This document shows, in pieces, positions 39,494 through 42,072 of a stretch of DNA of 42,072 nucleotides. The notes beneath the pieces were generated by a model that saw only the letters and a list, made by a program, of their open reading frames with translations, ran no database searches and had not been told where the DNA came from. Position 1 is the stretch's first letter. Every line of letters begins with the position of its first letter. This DNA comes from an uncultured Clostridia bacterium (lineage in GTDB: Bacteria > Bacillota > Clostridia > Christensenellales > CAG-917): assembly GCA_947624885.1 (NCBI GenBank), contig CANQMD010000003.1, positions 1-42,072 on the forward strand, given 5' to 3'. A program made the position numbers and the translations under genes.

Positions 39494-40405
39494 ATGACGT
39501 TCTTCCCCGACGACAACGACGGTCTTATTCCGTTTGAAACGCAAATGCGCTACCTTCCTCTCCCAAAACGCCGAATTTGGGAGTTGGATTTTCTGCGCGG
39601 AATTTGCGTCATCTTGATGATCCTCGACCACCTCACGATGTGCGTGGATATGTTCGCGGGGGAGTGGTACGGCGCGAGCGCATGGTTTGCGCTGGGCGCG
39701 GGCAATGCGTTTACAAGATTTTGCCACCAATGGGTCGCAAGCGACGCGTGGCGGACGGCGCATTGCGTCGTGTTGGTGTTTTTCTTTGGCATATCGGGCA
39801 TATCCTGCACATTTTCCCGCTCCAATCTCAAACGCGGGGCGCAACTTATGGCGGTCGCGATGTTATATTCCTACGTCACTCTGTTCGACGAGTACGTGCT
39901 GGGCATCACAGGCTCCTTCGTCACATTCGGTGTGCTGCACTTCATCGCGACGATGATATTGCTCTATACGCTTGTGGACTTCCTCTGCCGTCACAACAAA
40001 CGCGCCGTCGCGATATGCAGCGTGGGGCTGTGCGGCATAGCGCTCATACTTTACTTCTGCTTCACTCCGCCTTCGTCCACGCCGATATTTTTCGCCTTCC
40101 TCTTCCCGCCGCATGACTTTTGGGGCAACCCAAGCCTTTTCTATTCGCAAGGCGAGGTTTCTCCCGGCGACATGTTCACCGTCGTCGAGTACCTCCCCTA
40201 TTTCTTCTGGGGCGCGGCGATAGGCCCCTTCCTCTACCGCACAAGGGAGTCGCTCCTGCCCCGCCTTGACGGAAAATGGAATCGCCCGATCTCCTTCATC
40301 GGCAAGCACGCCTTGCTGATTTTCATCCTGCATATCCCCGTGCTTATGGGCTTGCTCGCCCTGCTTTCATTCCTGTTCATCACCCCCGGCAATTGGGGTT
40401 TTTAA
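39494..40405 (+). CDS. HGSNAT/DUF1624-like membrane acyltransferase
   Basis: A 303-residue multi-spanning membrane protein with the start signature RRIWELDFLRGICVILMILD at 26-45 and the C-terminal block GKHALLIFILHIPVL, which are the hallmarks of the heparan-alpha-glucosaminide N-acetyltransferase catalytic family (DUF1624). Related proteins transfer acyl groups across the membrane to sugars; in bacteria the acceptor is usually unknown and may be a cell-wall or surface glycan. About eight membrane helices can be seen. The start at 39494 is chosen because it coincides with the predicted transcription start and fits the family start; a second in-frame ATG is 17 codons later. Orientation is divergent from the giant gene, so a functional link to that surface protein is possible but unsupported. 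Confidence 0.88.
   Translation: MTFFPDDNDGLIPFETQMRYLPLPKRRIWELDFLRGICVILMILDHLTMCVDMFAGEWYGASAWFALGAGNAFTRFCHQWVASDAWRTAHCVVLVFFFGISGISCTFSRSNLKRGAQLMAVAMLYSYVTLFDEYVLGITGSFVTFGVLHFIATMILLYTLVDFLCRHNKRAVAICSVGLCGIALILYFCFTPPSSTPIFFAFLFPPHDFWGNPSLFYSQGEVSPGDMFTVVEYLPYFFWGAAIGPFLYRTRESLLPRLDGKWNRPISFIGKHALLIFILHIPVLMGLLALLSFLFITPGNWGF
40382..40403 (+). terminator. Weak hairpin terminator overlapping the acyltransferase stop
   Basis: A 5-bp stem (ACCCC at 40382-40386 with GGGGT at 40395-40399), an 8-base loop and a run of Ts lie in the last codons of the acyltransferase gene, with the TAA stop following directly. The stem is short, so the call is tentative. Confidence 0.4.
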
Positions 40406-40948
40406 TGCCGTAAAAACCACATCCACACACACCCAAAACAGACATACATCGCCGCATAAATATACATATCAACCGCACAATTCCGCACTTTATTTATCTT
40501 TTTTGCGCAATAAACATCGCGTTCTGCAATTTTGAGCGCAAAATTTCCGCCCTCCTTCGCACCACTCTTTGTCCCATATTTACGCCTGCATTTTGCAATT
40601 GAATGTATAAAAATCATTCTGCCTTATCACAGCGTTTCGCCAAATGTTTGCACCCGTATTTTTGCAACTTTTACGCCCGCCGGTCAACGTATTTTACATC
40701 ATATTTTCGTCTGTTCCCGCCCTCGTTTTCTGCCTTATTCTCTTCCGCTTTTACGGCACTTGCTTTCGCTTCGCGCCGCGCTTACTTTCGTATTTTTCTG
40801 CACCTGCTCCCGCTTTTCGACTTACGCCATATTCAAATATGCCAAATTCCACTACGCGCCTTTCTCCGCTCCGCCGCTTTTCGCCGCTCTATTCCTCCCT
40901 CCCACCTCAAAAAATATCCCTTGCCTCCCCAAAAATAGCGCAAAAGCA
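40406..40948. other. Gene-free pyrimidine-rich region before tRNA-Ser
   Basis: This stretch of more than 500 bases has no convincing gene, tRNA or known RNA. The plus strand is strikingly rich in C and T, with purines in short clusters only, so all three plus frames give Phe/Leu/Pro/Ser/Arg-rich nonsense. It may be a decayed gene or a structural spacer. I see no insertion sequence ends. Confidence 0.6.
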
Positions 40949-40977
40949 TTGACATCCCGCGCTCGGTGTGTTACTAT
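40949..40977 (+). promoter_or_regulatory. Promoter of tRNA-Ser
   Basis: TTGACA (40949-40954), 17 bases, TACTAT (40972-40977). Transcription would start about 30 bases before the mature tRNA, a normal distance for a tRNA precursor. Confidence 0.8.
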
Positions 40978-41012
40978 TTAATCCTAGCGCGACCGCCCCG
41001 CTTACATCCTAC

Positions 41013-41104
41013 GGAGAAGTACCCAAGAGGCCGAAGGGGCTCCCCTGCTAAGGGAGTAGTACGAGTGAATCGTAGCCAGGGTTCAAATCCCTGCTTCTCC
41101 GCCA
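41013..41104 (+). tRNA. tRNA-Ser(GCU)
   Basis: Class II tRNA of 92 bases including an encoded CCA. The acceptor stem GGAGAAG pairs with CTTCTCC (41094-41100), the discriminator is G at 41101, and CCA is at 41102-41104. The anticodon stem CTCCC/GGGAG carries the loop CTGCTAA with anticodon GCT at 41047-41049, which reads AGC and AGU serine codons. A long variable arm with a TACGA/TCGTA stem and the TTCAAAT T-loop are present. Its 3' end is shared with the end of a serine recombinase gene on the other strand, which marks it as an integration site. Confidence 0.97.
41083..41104. other. Probable attachment-site end of an integrated element
   Basis: The 3' 22 bases of tRNA-Ser are also the last codons and stop of the recombinase reading the other way. 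Site-specific recombinases commonly target tRNA 3' ends, and their genes usually lie next to the attachment site. The exact core cannot be defined because the other end of the element, with the repeated copy, is outside the window. Confidence 0.55.
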
Positions 41105-42072
41105 AGTGCAACTCGTTTGAACTCTTTTGGTTCAAGCGAGTTGTTTTCTATTATCTCTTCAAGATTTTCGGCAGCCTCGGCTTCTTTTAATTGTTTTTTG
41201 TCAAGTTGTTTGATCTCTCGGTCGTTCGAGTTATAGAGGATAATAACCTTATCGTCGAAAAGAATGACACGGTTTATAAATGAGTTAAAGAATTCGTTTC
41301 TTTCCTCGCCGTCCTCGTATTTCATACGTGCAAAGTAAGACAAAAATTTCTTGACTTCGCTTGCTTTTAGCGGCTTTATCTGCCGCGCTTGTTCCACGGC
41401 GATTTTCGTTTCGAGATCGGACTTTTCCGCTTCCAATGAAAGTAGTCGCTCCTGCGTTGTCTTTGTAAAAATGCCGTGTTCTATCGCCGCCATAATGCCG
41501 CCGATTGATTTATTGACCTCTTTGAGTTCCTTTTCAAGCGACAGCAGAGCAACGGGTGTGGCAAGGTCGGCGTTGAATTTCTCGGTAACAATGTTCGATA
41601 TTTTGTCGATGATATTCGGGCGAAGGACGTACTTTATCGTCGCCTCGAATATCAAGCGTTCTATGTACTCTTGACTTACGGCTTTCTTTTGACAATCGGT
41701 TGTTCTCAGCTTTTTACCGTAGCACTTGTAGTAGTGGTACACTCGCCCCGTCTTGCTCGTTCCCGCCTCGGCAGTAATAGCCGAATGACAGTACCCGCAA
41801 ACGAGTTTGCCGCTTAAAATATACGGCTGTTCGTCATAATTTTTTCTTTGTTTGTGTTTATGCGTATCCATGACCGAATTTGCCTCGCGGAACAGAGTTT
41901 CGTCCACAATGGGCGGAATGACGTTGGTATAGACTTTGCCGTCTATGTTGACGACGCCTATATATTTCTCGTTTCGTATAATGCGGGCAAGTTGGCTCAT
42001 CGTGAACTTTTTGCCCGATTTGGTCTTTATCCCCGAGGCGTTCAGGCGGTCTATAATATCTTTCGCCTTCTC
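41083..42072 (-). CDS. Large serine recombinase, C-terminal part (runs off right edge)
   Basis: The frame is open to the window edge and shows the last 329 residues of a large serine recombinase of integrative elements or phages. Reading in from the edge: the end of the Recombinase domain (DIIDRLNASGIKTKSGKKFT, then LARIIRNEKYIGV), then a zinc ribbon with CGYC, a later Cys and a final Cys 9 residues on (about residues 92-127), a coiled-coil stretch rich in Leu, Glu and Lys, and a C-terminal tail. The N-terminal catalytic serine domain lies outside the window. The open frame's internal Met is not the start. The gene has lower GC and different codon use from its neighbours, which fits transfer. 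Its last six residues and stop codon are made from the tRNA-Ser 3' end. It should catalyse integration and excision at this tRNA. Confidence 0.92.
   Translation of the reverse strand, partial: EKAKDIIDRLNASGIKTKSGKKFTMSQLARIIRNEKYIGVVNIDGKVYTNVIPPIVDETLFREANSVMDTHKHKQRKNYDEQPYILSGKLVCGYCHSAITAEAGTSKTGRVYHYYKCYGKKLRTTDCQKKAVSQEYIERLIFEATIKYVLRPNIIDKISNIVTEKFNADLATPVALLSLEKELKEVNKSIGGIMAAIEHGIFTKTTQERLLSLEAEKSDLETKIAVEQARQIKPLKASEVKKFLSYFARMKYEDGEERNEFFNSFINRVILFDDKVIILYNSNDREIKQLDKKQLKEAEAAENLEEIIENNSLEPKEFKRVALGGEAGI
41109..41147 (+). terminator. Terminator of tRNA-Ser, inside the recombinase gene
   Basis: A 14-bp stem with one G-T pair (CAACTCGTTTGAAC at 41109-41122 with 41130-41143), a 7-base loop and four Ts, starting five bases after the CCA end. 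On the other strand the same bases encode recombinase residues, so the element itself supplies the tRNA terminator. Confidence 0.8.

Noticed and set aside
40532-40981. Possible small protein genes in the region before tRNA-Ser
   Set aside because: All three plus frames are open only because of the pyrimidine bias; they lack ribosome binding sites and overlap the tRNA promoter.
1-42072. CRISPR arrays, rRNA genes, riboswitches, insertion sequences
   Set aside because: I saw no regularly spaced direct repeats, no rRNA signatures, no recognisable aptamer, and no transposase with inverted ends; the only recombinase is the serine type at the right edge.

Overview
The window looks like a chromosomal segment of an uncultivated member of the Bacillota, most likely class Clostridia. 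The evidence is the gene order L7Ae-like protein, rpsL, rpsG, fusA, the sigma-A type promoters close to TTGACA-N17-TATAAT, the GGAGG ribosome binding sites, and an N-terminal lipobox on the largest protein. The taxonomic call is inference; there is no rRNA here. Most of the DNA is GC-rich with strong G/C-ending codon bias. This bias produces long false open frames opposite the real genes.

Layout. 1-1631: start of the str ribosomal operon, minus strand, read from its own promoter and running off the left edge inside fusA. 1721-2655: a 295-aa acidic, low-complexity repeat protein of unknown function with its own terminator. 2908-6866: a TetR-type regulator and a fused MacB/FtsX-like ABC exporter, in one direction and ending at a terminator. 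6978-9705: a two-gene unit of a 605-aa membrane-anchored protein and a LemA family protein, with a near-perfect promoter and a shared terminator. 9725-10873: a membrane-anchored ComEC-like metallo-beta-lactamase hydrolase. 10974-11272: a 65-aa DUF1858-like CxxC protein.

11320-39159, two thirds of the window, is a single minus-strand gene for a lipoprotein of about 9,226 residues. Its first 6,700 residues are an array of about 14 diverged modules of roughly 460 residues. Each module has a conserved strand-turn-strand core (G-I-Y-x(4)-LYIDL type), an amphipathic helix, and usually a Ser/Ala/Asp-rich linker of the form DALVAAD. The last 2,500 residues look like a chain of Ig-like beta-sandwich domains marked by a W-D motif. 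Short Tyr/Gly hairpin motifs (YTGxxY) are scattered through both parts. A consensus promoter with an 18-bp near-palindrome across its -10 box drives it. I recognise no described family for the whole protein, and it is the best candidate here for an undescribed system.

39459-40405 encodes an HGSNAT/DUF1624-like membrane acyltransferase whose promoter implies a leaderless mRNA; the metallo-hydrolase gene has the same geometry. After a gene-free pyrimidine-rich stretch comes a tRNA-Ser(GCU) gene. A large serine recombinase, cut off by the right edge and lower in GC, reads toward the tRNA, and its last codons and stop lie inside the tRNA 3' end. This is the expected picture of one end of an integrated mobile element that begins at 41.1 kb and continues beyond the window.
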